Part shown: positions 17,464 through 26,741 of the stretch, one piece after another
Layout: every line of letters starts with the position of its first letter
How positions within the stretch are numbered: position 1 is the stretch's first letter
DNA from: Plut-88900 sp965116945
GTDB taxonomy: Bacteria; Chloroflexota; Dehalococcoidia; Plut-88900
NCBI GenBank assembly: GCA_965116945.1
Contig: OZ220734.1
Coordinates: 186,001 to 250,000, forward strand
Length of the DNA stretch: 64,000 bases
Reading direction: 5' to 3'
The notes under the pieces: generated by a model
The model's database searches: none
Told to the model about the DNA's origin: nothing
The model's input: the letters and a program-made list of their open reading frames with translations, nothing else
Translations under genes and position numbers: made by a program

Positions 17464-19091
17464 AAGATAAGCATCCAGTCTATAGGTTGACGCAGGAGGC
17501 GTACGACCAATTGTGGCTTGCGGCTTCGGAATGCCCGGAAGCCTATCTCGATCCTAGAAGGGACTTCGAGGAAGTGCTCAGAGGTCGCGGAGTGACAGAC
17601 TACCTTGAGGAAACTAGCCTCTTCTCTAAGGGTCCCATTGAACTAGAACCCGTGGAATCCGGACCCTCAAACAGGGCGGACGTGCAGTCGTTGCGATTCC
17701 ATCGCTCCCTTGAGGGAATGACGCCCCGCCTGGCATTGGACGAGCGCCTTTGGACGTGGATGACCCACTTCCCCTTGCATGCCTACAGCATCAAACGATG
17801 GTCTAGATCGAAGAACACCAACTTAGTCAATTACGTCAGGGCTCACTGGTTTCACAATGGCTCGGGGGACGCCCTTTGGCGTCACAATACGGCGTCTCGC
17901 ACTTGGTGGCTAGGGCACATAGCGACAAAGGCCGCAGAAGGTTCGGCTGGAGCCTTCAAGGCGGGGGACGCCATCAAGGCTTTTTCCGATACCGCGGTCT
18001 TCTATCATCTGCCCATGTATTACAACTTCACCAGAGAGCCCATGGTATTGGGAGAAGTTGTACGGGCCCTACTCAACGAGGCCGAAGGCATCAAGGCAGA
18101 AGAGGGATTGTACGCTCTGCTCAAGGTACTCAACCTCGCAGGTGGGATACAGGTCCTGTCCATGTTGCCGCGCCTAACCCTTCGAGAGCGCATAGTTGAC
18201 GAGGTTGAGCGGATCATGTCGAACCCGGACCTAGTCAGAGACCGCACGAAAATTCGCAACAGGAAGGTCTTCAGATCGCTCAGCTTGGGAGCAGGGGTTC
18301 AATCCACGGTTTTGGCCCTCATGGCCGAACGGGGCGAACACGGGCTTCAGAAGCCGGACGTGGCAATATTCGCGGACACCGGCTGGGAGCCACCTTCCGT
18401 CTACGAGCATCTGGAATGGTTAAAGCAGCAAGTATCCTTCGAGATCGTCACGGTCGGATCGGGAGACATCAAAGATAACATCCTGGCCGGCACCAGCCCG
18501 GACGGTAACAACTACCTGGGTATCCCAGCATGGCTTGTCAACCCTGACGGAAGTCCGGCTGTAGCAGCCCGGCAATGCACCACGAAGTACAAGATAAAGC
18601 CCATCAATCAGTACTTGCGCCACCGTCTCGGATTTACTCCGGGACGCCGTGCTCCGAAGGATGTCGAAGTCGAAATATGGATGGGAATAAGCGTTGACGA
18701 AATCTTTCGAATGAAGGACAGCCGGGAGGAGTGGGCGCGAAACCGCTACCCGCTAATCGAGCTGGGTTTGAGCCGTGCCCAACTCCAGGATTGGTTTGAG
18801 GAAAACTATCCCGGCCGCTACCTGCCAAGGAGCGCATGCATCGGTTGTCCCTACAAAAGCGACGGTGAATGGAAGTGGTTGAAGAGTAACGATCCCAAGG
18901 CATTCGAAGAGGCCATATTCGTTGACAAGGCGCTGCGCGACATACCCGTCGTTCGTAACGCTATTACAAGGAACGGAGCAACTGCCTATCTGCACAGTTC
19001 TCGAAGACCTTTGGGCGAAGTAGACCTAGAGAGCGCAAGGGACTACGACCAAGTCATGGCCGACGAATGCGATGGAGTTTGCAGGGTTTAA
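17460..19091 (+). CDS. DUF6339-like domain fused to PAPS-reductase-like domain, 543 aa
   Basis: Residues 1 to about 255 resemble DUF6339 as I recall it ('LDERLWTWMTHF', 'SRTWWLGHIATKAAE') and pair with the stand-alone product at 24807. Residues about 270-540 are a PP-loop ATPase of the PAPS-reductase superfamily. These include 'SLGAGVQST' (PP-loop, about 275), 'IFADTGWEP', 'CTTKYKIKP' and 'CIGCPYKSDGEW' (about 460). This type is common in phages and defence islands and is not the assimilatory CysH form. DndC of DNA phosphorothioation belongs to the same superfamily, but this protein lacks the usual SGGKDS loop. It overlaps the previous gene by four bases, implying coupled translation. Confidence 0.75.
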   Translation: MKDKHPVYRLTQEAYDQLWLAASECPEAYLDPRRDFEEVLRGRGVTDYLEETSLFSKGPIELEPVESGPSNRADVQSLRFHRSLEGMTPRLALDERLWTWMTHFPLHAYSIKRWSRSKNTNLVNYVRAHWFHNGSGDALWRHNTASRTWWLGHIATKAAEGSAGAFKAGDAIKAFSDTAVFYHLPMYYNFTREPMVLGEVVRALLNEAEGIKAEEGLYALLKVLNLAGGIQVLSMLPRLTLRERIVDEVERIMSNPDLVRDRTKIRNRKVFRSLSLGAGVQSTVLALMAERGEHGLQKPDVAIFADTGWEPPSVYEHLEWLKQQVSFEIVTVGSGDIKDNILAGTSPDGNNYLGIPAWLVNPDGSPAVAARQCTTKYKIKPINQYLRHRLGFTPGRRAPKDVEVEIWMGISVDEIFRMKDSREEWARNRYPLIELGLSRAQLQDWFEENYPGRYLPRSACIGCPYKSDGEWKWLKSNDPKAFEEAIFVDKALRDIPVVRNAITRNGATAYLHSSRRPLGEVDLESARDYDQVMADECDGVCRV

Positions 19092-19241
19092 GACTATCCG
19101 CTATTCCTCCTGGTTGCCACCTCTCCCTGTGACGGACCGAACTGCATTATAGAAGGTTGCAGTACATCAACGGAGCCATTTTCATCGAGCTGCAAGCAGA
19201 TGTGCTATGTATTGGGACCGAATGACTTATGGAGAAACCGA

Positions 19242-21557
19242 ATGGTGAATCAAGTTAGGGATCTGTTCGAAGCGGAGGCGGGTAGCTTTGGGGACACGAT
19301 GATGGCTCATAACGGGGTTGTTGGCTACAAAATCCCTGAGTATCAGCGGCAATACAATTGGAAACGGGAACACCTAAGGAGATTGATTGTTGATTGCCTG
19401 AATGGCTTTTATAGGCTATCCACATCGTCTGATCCAGAATACGCTTTTCTAGGTAGCATAATTTTGGCGAAAGAAAGTCAAAGCGAACCAACATTCGATG
19501 GCTCTTCATTGATTGTCGTAGATGGTCAGCAACGACTCACTTCCCTCATTCTTATGGCATGTGCTCTATTTCAGCGAATAAGGAAGCATAGGGCCGACAT
19601 TGTGAAGCTGACTTTAGATACTCAGCATTGGCTGAACGCGGAGATCGACACACAGCTGAGCCAGCTTCATCGATGTGCAATTGGCCAGTTGGTGCGACTT
19701 GGAAGCACGTATCCATATCCACGTTTAATTCGCTTCAAGGATCATCGAGGTGATTCCGCGGGACAATCGGAGTACCGGTCCCCCATTGGCCGATTCTTGA
19801 GGCAATTTGCGGATCATGCCATCAAACCAAATCCGACGTTTCAACCGAAGTTGGTTGATGAGGACGCGCCAGGTAGCCATGTCGTGTCGAGCTTTGAGTA
19901 CATCTGCAAGGCATTGGACAGATACCTCTATAGCCCCTGTTCACATTCTCCAGATGCTGACCCTGAAGAAGATGTCAATGTTGTAGACAGAACTGAGTTT
20001 CAGAAGGCAAGCTATCTAAAGCTCTTCCGCCGTCGGGATTATCATCCAAAGCCATCAACAAGAGACCGCTGCGCTTCGGAACTTGCAAAATCGTCCGAAG
20101 CAGCGGGACTCGCACGCTTAGTCCTTTTTTCTTCTTATGTGACTCAGCGGGTAGTGCTGACTCGCGTTGAAGCCCAGAATGAAACAGACGCATTTGACAT
20201 CTTTGACGCTCTAAACACTACCGGTGAACCGCTCACTGCCCTAGAGACATGCAAGCCGCTAGTAATACAGTTCGAGAACAAACATGACGGCTATTTGAGG
20301 TCTCAATTGCAGGAAGATTGGGAATCAATGGAGTCCAAGCTTGCCGAAACTTACAGGGAGCCTGGTAATCAGCAAATCGAGACAAAACAAATGCTTACGT
20401 CATTTGCCCTATATTTTGATGGACATAAGCTGCCGTTGGATCTCACTAATCAGCGCCGCTATCTACGGGACCGCTTCAGCAAGGCGCAGGCACAGAGTGC
20501 GGAAATAGCGCGAGGGTTTGTGGGTGCTCTGAGGGATTTGGTCGAGTTCCGAATACAATACTGGGACAAAACGGCGATCGATGGTCTGGGTGTGGGTGCG
20601 GTGGGGGCTAAAGAGGCCGATTTATTGAAACTTTGCCTCAGATTTATCGCAGACATGAACACTAGCCTTGCGATTCCAATATTGGCGCGGTACTGGTCCG
20701 AATATGGTGAAGGGCATTCATTCCTTGCAGCGACGAAAGCCGTAACCGCGTTTCTAGCACTTCGAAGATCCGTCACGGGAGGCACGGCGAGAATCGACTC
20801 CGATTTCCGTCGATTGATGAGTAACCCAACAACCCTTGGCGGCGATCCTCTTTGCTTAGGTTCCAGCTTATCCCACCTGCCAATGTCGATCGAGATCCTC
20901 AGAGGGGAATTGAGAGAGTTTCTAAACGAACCAAGAATAGGTGTGCAAGACAAGGCGACATGGATTGCCAAGGCTAGGGAGGTAGAGTTCGGCGTACAAG
21001 CACCTAGGCCACTGTGCCGTTTTCTATTAATGGCCGCCAATCATAATGCGCGACCAGATGAGTCCCATCCTGGCCTTCTTACTGACAGTGATGTAATAGA
21101 AGGAGACGATCTTGACTTTTTGAATCACCGAAATTGGGTGGGCCCAAAGTACGCAACAGTCGAGCATATTGCCCCGGACTCGGATCCAGGCCATGGATGG
21201 GAACGCAATATCTACGCGCGGACAGCAACTCGGCAACGGCTTGGCAACTTGCTTTTGTTGCCAGAGAAAGAGAATCAGAGCATTGGCAACTCGAAATGGC
21301 ACCGAAAGAAGAAGTTCTATGCCGCGCTGGCAGCCAAGTCGAAGTCAGAGCGCGACGCTCTCATTGGAGACGCTAAGAGCCAAGGCTATAGATTCGGCAA
21401 AAAGACAGAGACTTTGCTTCTCAGTCAGGAACGCTTAGGTATGTTAGATCACCTGGTCGAAGTGAATAACTGGACTGCAAAACTAATTGAGCTGCGAACC
21501 GAGAGCCTCTTAGATCTAGCGTGGGATGAAATATCTCCCTGGCTGTTCGATGACTAG
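19242..21557 (+). CDS. GmrSD-type DUF262 / DUF1524 nuclease, 771 aa
   Basis: An N-terminal DUF262 (ParB/sulfiredoxin-like) domain shows 'IPEYQRQYNW' (about residue 31), 'FLGSIIL' and the nucleotide-binding 'VVDGQQRLTSL' (about 92). The C-terminal DUF1524 domain carries an HNH-type 'VEHIAPD' (about 641) and 'RLGNLLLLPEKEN...IGNSKW'. This order is that of fused GmrS-GmrD type IV restriction enzymes, which use an NTP and cleave modified DNA. The ATG at 19242 follows GGAG; a start at 19200 is possible. It lies between the two GHKL modules on the same strand. Whether it belongs to module A or acts alone is unknown. Confidence 0.85.
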   Translation: MVNQVRDLFEAEAGSFGDTMMAHNGVVGYKIPEYQRQYNWKREHLRRLIVDCLNGFYRLSTSSDPEYAFLGSIILAKESQSEPTFDGSSLIVVDGQQRLTSLILMACALFQRIRKHRADIVKLTLDTQHWLNAEIDTQLSQLHRCAIGQLVRLGSTYPYPRLIRFKDHRGDSAGQSEYRSPIGRFLRQFADHAIKPNPTFQPKLVDEDAPGSHVVSSFEYICKALDRYLYSPCSHSPDADPEEDVNVVDRTEFQKASYLKLFRRRDYHPKPSTRDRCASELAKSSEAAGLARLVLFSSYVTQRVVLTRVEAQNETDAFDIFDALNTTGEPLTALETCKPLVIQFENKHDGYLRSQLQEDWESMESKLAETYREPGNQQIETKQMLTSFALYFDGHKLPLDLTNQRRYLRDRFSKAQAQSAEIARGFVGALRDLVEFRIQYWDKTAIDGLGVGAVGAKEADLLKLCLRFIADMNTSLAIPILARYWSEYGEGHSFLAATKAVTAFLALRRSVTGGTARIDSDFRRLMSNPTTLGGDPLCLGSSLSHLPMSIEILRGELREFLNEPRIGVQDKATWIAKAREVEFGVQAPRPLCRFLLMAANHNARPDESHPGLLTDSDVIEGDDLDFLNHRNWVGPKYATVEHIAPDSDPGHGWERNIYARTATRQRLGNLLLLPEKENQSIGNSKWHRKKKFYAALAAKSKSERDALIGDAKSQGYRFGKKTETLLLSQERLGMLDHLVEVNNWTAKLIELRTESLLDLAWDEISPWLFDD

Positions 21558-22086
21558 TTTAACTCTTCGGTTCATCTGCATTACTCACCATGATCCCACG
21601 TGTGCAGCGTTTGACAGTTCTCATTACCAGCACACCAACAAGGTCACTAGCCTCCTGTCTTCTAGGCAAGTATTGGAACCCTGTTGGCCGACAAGAATGT
21701 CTGGGCATACGGGTTACTTTAAACCTAAAATAATGGCTGGCCTTCGCACGCATAATTCCGCGCATACCATTAAGATTGCGGACCTAATCCGCCGATCGAT
21801 AAGAGTCACATCCCGAATCGATTTAGGAGGTGGATCTCCACAAGTTCTCCAGAGCCCCATTTAGTCAATCTACGTAAGTCGGTAGACAAACGCATGAGTT
21901 CAATGGACAGATTCACCCTCACCCAGTCTTCCATTTATTCCAAGTCATTAACCATGCGTGCGTTCTTTTTCACTATAACCCCGGATTGAGCCAATCTTGG
22001 ATTCATGGAGCGGGAGAACTGCTTACGACTTCCAACTCTCATTTCGGTCATAAAGCCTGATAATTATTTGCGATTGAATCATCACT
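21558..22086 (+). other. Intergenic stretch between GmrSD and module B
   Basis: It is AT-richer than the flanks and contains no frame with a convincing ribosome site or protein-like composition. It presumably holds the promoter of module B, but I see no confident -35/-10 pair. Confidence 0.3.
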
Positions 22087-23997
22087 GTGCAATCATTGAC
22101 GACCGTGAGCGCAGAATTAGTATTTCCCGAGTCTTGGCAACTGGATGGGTTCACCACCAACGTCACTAGTCGCCAGGCTGGCGAGCCTGATCCAGTCGTA
22201 CGCGAGCTGCTCCAGAATTGTCTTGATGCCGCGGTACGTGAAGCAGATCGGGAATATGCAGAAATCCACTTTACAATTGCCAGGCGCTCCCTAGAAACGC
22301 TACCAGGTCGCGCAGCGTATGTTGAAGCCTTTCAATCAGCGAAGGCAGAGGTGAAATCTCTTCCAACCTACGACGTGAGGTCAGCTATTCGGCGAATCGA
22401 GCAAGTGCTCAAAGGGCAGGAAATGAGCGTTCTCTTCTGCAGAGATAACGGCGTAGGATTGAACCCCACTCGAATGAGTGCACTGCTGTCCGAGGGCCAA
22501 AGTGATAAAGCAAGGCAGGGTGCCGGTTCCTTCGGCTTAGGACACCTCACTGCATACGCTGCATCGGATCTGCGTTATGTCCTTTATTCCGGAAAGCGAG
22601 GGCTAGAAGAAATCGCTAGCGGGCATACGATCTTAGCCTCTCACAAACGAGGGCAAACTCGGTATTCCGCACACGGCTTTTGGCGTACTCCTACCGACAT
22701 TTTTAGCCTGGAAGATGGCAACTTCCCCGATATTGTTCCAGGATTAATGCGGGATCAGATTGATCGAATCGACACGTCCGGTACGGTAGTTGCGATTGCC
22801 GGTTTCAACTTTTTCCACGAAGACACTCCCAGTGAGGCCTTGCAAGCAATCTGCCGGGTTGCTGCACTGAACTTCCTGGGCGCTATCTGGGAAGGGAAAA
22901 TGAAGGTTCATGTCCACGACGAAGATTCGGGCCGCACTGCAACGGTCGACAAAGGTGCACTCCAAGCACTTCTCTCCTCTGTCCAGAATCAACAGAGAGC
23001 TTCCCATGCAGGGTGGCTTGCCGGGGAGCAAGGCTACCGAGCCTTGCAAACTCTCAACAACGGATATGTCCTTGAGGCAGAAATCGATCGGTCAATAAAG
23101 GTCTACTTTCGTAGCCTTAGTGCTAAACCAAATGAAAGATGCAGAGTTCAGGTGTTCCGAGATGGAATGTGGATTACCAATAGAGCTCCGGAGCTGGGCC
23201 CAGGAGCCTTTACAGGAGTCCAACCATTCGATGCGGTTGTCCTTCTCAATGATGCTGACCCTGAGGACCACACAGAGTTTTATGATCTGGTACGAAATTC
23301 CGAAGGTCCTGAACACCGAGATCTTACGAAACTGCGGGAGCTTCCTAAAGAGAATCGTATGGAGCTCCGTAATATGTTTAGGAAGCTTGCCGAGCGCCTA
23401 CGGGTGGAGGCCGGAGACCTTGACGTCGATGCAGGATTCACGCCTCCGGGCTTCGCCTTGTTTGGCGGTGACATGGAGCGGGTAGCGGAGCGTGTACGTC
23501 GTCCGATACGCCAACCAGACGACGGAAGTCAGGAGAGTGGTAAGCCAGGAGGAGCGGATGTGGAGAAGGGCCCAAGGCCTGAGCAACCGGGGACGAGATC
23601 TCCTCACGAGACCCCGCGGCGTGGCCCATCTAGAGGCCAGGCTCTGAGGGCACGCGCCTCACTTGTTCCCCAAAGTGGTCCTGACAATCTAGTCCGGCAT
23701 CTCTCTGCTCAACTTCAAGTCAGAGAGGACCTTGGACCCAATGATCAACTCGTCTTGAGGGTTAGAATTCAGTCCGGATCAGATGCTACCTGTGATCAGC
23801 CGTTGCCTGATACGTGGTTGGGGTTGTCCCATGTTAAGGTAGGCGACAAATCAATCGAAGCTGATGGGGCGTCGGAAGTCTATATTCCAAGCGATTGTAG
23901 GAGAATGACGATTAGTCTCCAAGAGCCTCTAAAGGACGCGGTTGGTGTTGCCCTAGATGTGATTAGGCGTAGAGCCAAGCAAACCACAGGGACATAG
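22087..23997 (+). CDS. GHKL-type ATPase of putative defence module B, 636 aa
   Basis: GHKL motifs are clear: N motif 'VVRELLQNCLDA' (about residue 38), G1 'CRDNGVGL' (about 118) and lid 'GAGSFGLGHLTAYAASDL' (about 145). The layout then follows its paralogue at 14661: a central transducer-like region, a Pro/Arg-rich linker (about 465-530) and a C-terminal beta domain. Start is GTG at 22087; no strong ribosome site is seen. It is followed after three bases by the CPxTxL partner. Sequence identity to module A looks low, so the duplication is old or the two arrived separately. Confidence 0.75.
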   Translation: MQSLTTVSAELVFPESWQLDGFTTNVTSRQAGEPDPVVRELLQNCLDAAVREADREYAEIHFTIARRSLETLPGRAAYVEAFQSAKAEVKSLPTYDVRSAIRRIEQVLKGQEMSVLFCRDNGVGLNPTRMSALLSEGQSDKARQGAGSFGLGHLTAYAASDLRYVLYSGKRGLEEIASGHTILASHKRGQTRYSAHGFWRTPTDIFSLEDGNFPDIVPGLMRDQIDRIDTSGTVVAIAGFNFFHEDTPSEALQAICRVAALNFLGAIWEGKMKVHVHDEDSGRTATVDKGALQALLSSVQNQQRASHAGWLAGEQGYRALQTLNNGYVLEAEIDRSIKVYFRSLSAKPNERCRVQVFRDGMWITNRAPELGPGAFTGVQPFDAVVLLNDADPEDHTEFYDLVRNSEGPEHRDLTKLRELPKENRMELRNMFRKLAERLRVEAGDLDVDAGFTPPGFALFGGDMERVAERVRRPIRQPDDGSQESGKPGGADVEKGPRPEQPGTRSPHETPRRGPSRGQALRARASLVPQSGPDNLVRHLSAQLQVREDLGPNDQLVLRVRIQSGSDATCDQPLPDTWLGLSHVKVGDKSIEADGASEVYIPSDCRRMTISLQEPLKDAVGVALDVIRRRAKQTTGT

Positions 23998-24000
23998 AAG

Positions 24001-24810
24001 TTGCCCGAACTTTATCCAATGCTACTTGAAGACAGCTCATCGCTCGATTGGGAGGCGGCTTCATACTCAACAGAGTTGATCGTTGGAGACGGTTACGCAA
24101 CTGTCACGCACATGCTGAAAGATGCACCGCAACTCCAGTCACTTGTTGACCAGGACAAGGCGAGATGGGCGCTTGAATTGCGCTGTCCGACTACATTGCT
24201 GTCACGTTGGGAACTTAGTGAGACCACCGAATGCATGGCGAAGTGGGATCAGACGGAAGTCCAGGGTGAACTCTACTTTACGCCGGGCATGATAACAATC
24301 AACCCAATTAGCCTAACTAGCGAAGGATTGAGCGATCTATGGACTTTTCCGATTAAGATCCCACGTGGTTGTTGGCTGGTCCGCGGAGACGTAACCCGCG
24401 CCAAGTCATTGGCTGCATCACTCTTGACGTTCCACTCCACATCGCGTCTCAGTGAGGGCGAAATGGAAGTGAGGCCCGATATCAGTAGTGGAGACCTACA
24501 CTTCAAGGTGTATGTGTCGGAGAAACTGTTTCCCCATTGCCCGATTCGGCGCGATCTGCAGATAGCGGCCCTAGTCGCTGCGTTTGGAAGGATTCCGCAT
24601 CTGGACAACGAAGGTGACTCGGATGGAGATGACGAAGCTTCCGAATATCGCATCCTGAGCAGTATCAAGGAACGCCTGCGGGAGTTAAACGTACCAGTTT
24701 GGGGAGAAGGGCAGGATGAAAATTTCGATCCCGCACGCGCAGCGACAGCCATTGAACAGTTCTCTATAGATCAGTTGTCGACAGAACCAGGGGGCGACGA
24801 CCCAGCATGA
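24001..24810 (+). CDS. 'CPxTxL' protein of module B, 269 aa
   Basis: The TTG start at 24001 gives an N terminus (MPELYP) matching that of the module A protein (MPTLWH), which supports it. Shared elements are 'CPTTLLSRW' (about residue 60), 'ELYFTPGM' (about 92), 'RGDVTRAKSLA' and 'KVYVSEKLF', followed by an acidic C-terminal half. No catalytic motif is seen. It ends in an ATGA overlap with the DUF6339-like gene, exactly as in module A. Confidence 0.65.
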   Translation: MPELYPMLLEDSSSLDWEAASYSTELIVGDGYATVTHMLKDAPQLQSLVDQDKARWALELRCPTTLLSRWELSETTECMAKWDQTEVQGELYFTPGMITINPISLTSEGLSDLWTFPIKIPRGCWLVRGDVTRAKSLAASLLTFHSTSRLSEGEMEVRPDISSGDLHFKVYVSEKLFPHCPIRRDLQIAALVAAFGRIPHLDNEGDSDGDDEASEYRILSSIKERLRELNVPVWGEGQDENFDPARAATAIEQFSIDQLSTEPGGDDPA

Positions 24811-25811
24811 ATCAGCTGAAGCCGGAAATCGAACAGAACTTCAGCGATTGGCAACGCAGTCTGGCAACTAGGGGCAGGGCAATGCCAGATTCTGTCGCCG
24901 AATGTCAGAAGAAACTACACAGTGTAGTTTCGGAGGGTCCGCTTAGGTTGGCTGCTTATTTGCGTGTCCAGTTAGGAATTGACACCAAAGCATCCATTGA
25001 GGCTCCTTCTTTACCGTTACCCATAGGCGCGACTGAATATCGTGACCCTTCGTTCAGATTGGAGAGGACCTTGACCGACTTTTGGGACGGCTTGATATGT
25101 CGCCGGGAGGCCTCGCGTCCTGTCTATTGGACCCTTGCACATATTCGCTGGCTCGAAGAAGGCCTGCTGGGAGACCAGTTAGAGGAAACCCTACTACGCG
25201 GCGGGGGGCGTGATTCTACGGATGATCAGCGTTCACGTAACCTGTTGAGAAGAATTGGAGGTTTGCCTCACGTGCGTGGCAAAGTCTCCGTATTGAGCGA
25301 CTCTCCAATCTCTCGAGCATGGTGGCGGGGAACCGTAGCATCAGAAGTCGCAGAGGCGGCGGGAGATGACCTTGCTCTTAGTACTGCTGAGATCCATCGG
25401 GTACTCCATTCTCACAACGACGCCTGGGCTAGGCTGGTAGGTGACTCTGTCCATCGCATTACAGTGATGAATCAACCCCGCCTCCGCGCCGCCCTCATCA
25501 AACTCTATGAAGGTGCTTCGCGTGAGGGAAAGCCAATGCAACCCTCGGAAATGCAGAGCGTGGCCCGCCTCTTATCTCGACACGGCGCCGCGCTTGCACT
25601 AAACCATATCGATTGGAATGCGCTTATCGAAATTGCTGGAGAGGCCTTAGAACGCGCCCGGGCGGAGGCAACGCCAGAAGCACAAAGCAAGGCTGCAGTC
25701 CGTGGAGAGAATTTACGCGCTGCTAGCCAAGAGGCTACAACCACGCAACCAAATGGGGCAGAAAGGCGCAAGTCGCGATGGGCCTCCCTTTTGCCTTTCT
25801 CTAGAAACTAA
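24807..25811 (+). CDS. Stand-alone DUF6339-like protein of module B, 334 aa
   Basis: 'YWTLAHIRWLEEG', 'SRAWWRGTVASEVAE' and the following 'HNDAWARLV' region align with the N-terminal half of the PAPS-reductase fusion at 17460 ('SRTWWLGHIATKAAE', 'SDTAVFYHL'). It lacks the PP-loop domain, and ends instead in an Ala/Glu/Arg-rich helix and a basic tail. It overlaps the preceding gene by ATGA and is 24 bases from the SBD-HNH nuclease, so the four genes look like one operon. Confidence 0.65.
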   Translation: MNQLKPEIEQNFSDWQRSLATRGRAMPDSVAECQKKLHSVVSEGPLRLAAYLRVQLGIDTKASIEAPSLPLPIGATEYRDPSFRLERTLTDFWDGLICRREASRPVYWTLAHIRWLEEGLLGDQLEETLLRGGGRDSTDDQRSRNLLRRIGGLPHVRGKVSVLSDSPISRAWWRGTVASEVAEAAGDDLALSTAEIHRVLHSHNDAWARLVGDSVHRITVMNQPRLRAALIKLYEGASREGKPMQPSEMQSVARLLSRHGAALALNHIDWNALIEIAGEALERARAEATPEAQSKAAVRGENLRAASQEATTTQPNGAERRKSRWASLLPFSRN

Positions 25812-25835
25812 GCTCTACATTCGCATACAACTGAG

Positions 25836-26741
25836 ATGGCGAAAAGTCTGACTGATACTCTGCTAAAGAGGGTCAAATCAATTCGCGTTGCTTCGAGGCA
25901 CGGGCGACGGTCTCCTCACAAGCCACTATTATTGTTATTGTCACTTGGGCGCTATCTAAATGGGGATGAGAGACTTCAGACTTATGGCGACATTGAGGGA
26001 GTCCTAAACGGGCTGATCCGGCGATTTGGTTTACCCAATAGCAAAGAGAATCCCCAGTATCCGTTTTGGCATCTGCGTAACGACGGGCTGTGGGAAATTG
26101 ACAGACCCGCACTAGTGAGGACAACAACGTCAGGAGATGCTTATGTATCTGACCTGAGAGAACACGGCATTCGCGGCGGACTAGCTCATAATGTACTGCG
26201 CGTCCTGGAGACTAATCCAATGCTTGCCTGGAATATGGTTCACTTACTCCTTAACGACTTCTTTCCACCGTCGTTACATGAGGATGTGCTGATGGATACG
26301 GGCTTGGTCGGCAAAATAGGCCTAGGTGATTCGAATGGCAAAACAAAGACAGGCGGGGGACGGGATCGGGGGTTTCGAAAAATGGTGCTCCAAGCCTATC
26401 GGAATAGATGCGCTCTCTGCGGGTTAGATATACGAGTGTACGATCGCCCGATTGGGATTGAGGCTGCCCACATCAAGTGGCACACTGCGGGAGGACCGGC
26501 TGAAGTCGCGAATGGTATGTCTTTGTGCGTTCTGCATCATAAGTTCTTCGATGCGGGATTGTTCACTGTTACCTCCGCCCTCACCGTGCTAGTCGCAGGA
26601 TTAGCTGAGGGGGACAGTGTTGTGGAATCGCTAAACAAGTACGACAGGGTAGTTCTTCCGATATACCCAAGACTCCTTGCCCAGCGACCAGCATCAGAGT
26701 ATTTGGATTGGCATGCAAGGGCGGTGTTCCAGTCTACATAG
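25836..26741 (+). CDS. ScoMcrA-like SBD-HNH restriction endonuclease, 301 aa
   Basis: Residues about 20-110 ('SPHKPLLLLLSLGRYL', 'NPQYPFWHLRNDGLWEID') match the sulfur-binding domain of ScoMcrA-type, phosphorothioated-DNA-binding restriction endonucleases. The C-terminal HNH domain has 'CALCGLD', 'IEAAHIKWHTAGGP', 'NGMSLCVLHHKFFD', with catalytic His and Asn present. Such enzymes cut near phosphorothioate or methylated sites. It lies 24 bases after the module B DUF6339-like gene. No dndABCDE or sspABCD genes are in the window, so it more likely attacks incoming modified DNA or serves module B. Confidence 0.85.
   Translation: MAKSLTDTLLKRVKSIRVASRHGRRSPHKPLLLLLSLGRYLNGDERLQTYGDIEGVLNGLIRRFGLPNSKENPQYPFWHLRNDGLWEIDRPALVRTTTSGDAYVSDLREHGIRGGLAHNVLRVLETNPMLAWNMVHLLLNDFFPPSLHEDVLMDTGLVGKIGLGDSNGKTKTGGGRDRGFRKMVLQAYRNRCALCGLDIRVYDRPIGIEAAHIKWHTAGGPAEVANGMSLCVLHHKFFDAGLFTVTSALTVLVAGLAEGDSVVESLNKYDRVVLPIYPRLLAQRPASEYLDWHARAVFQST

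Noticed and set aside
17460..19091. Assimilatory PAPS reductase (CysH)
   Set aside because: It has an N-terminal DUF6339-like half, lies in a defence-type operon and has no sulfate assimilation partners.
21526..21864. 112-codon frame after the GmrSD gene
   Set aside because: There is no ribosome site, its composition is not protein-like, and it overlaps the end of the real gene in another frame.
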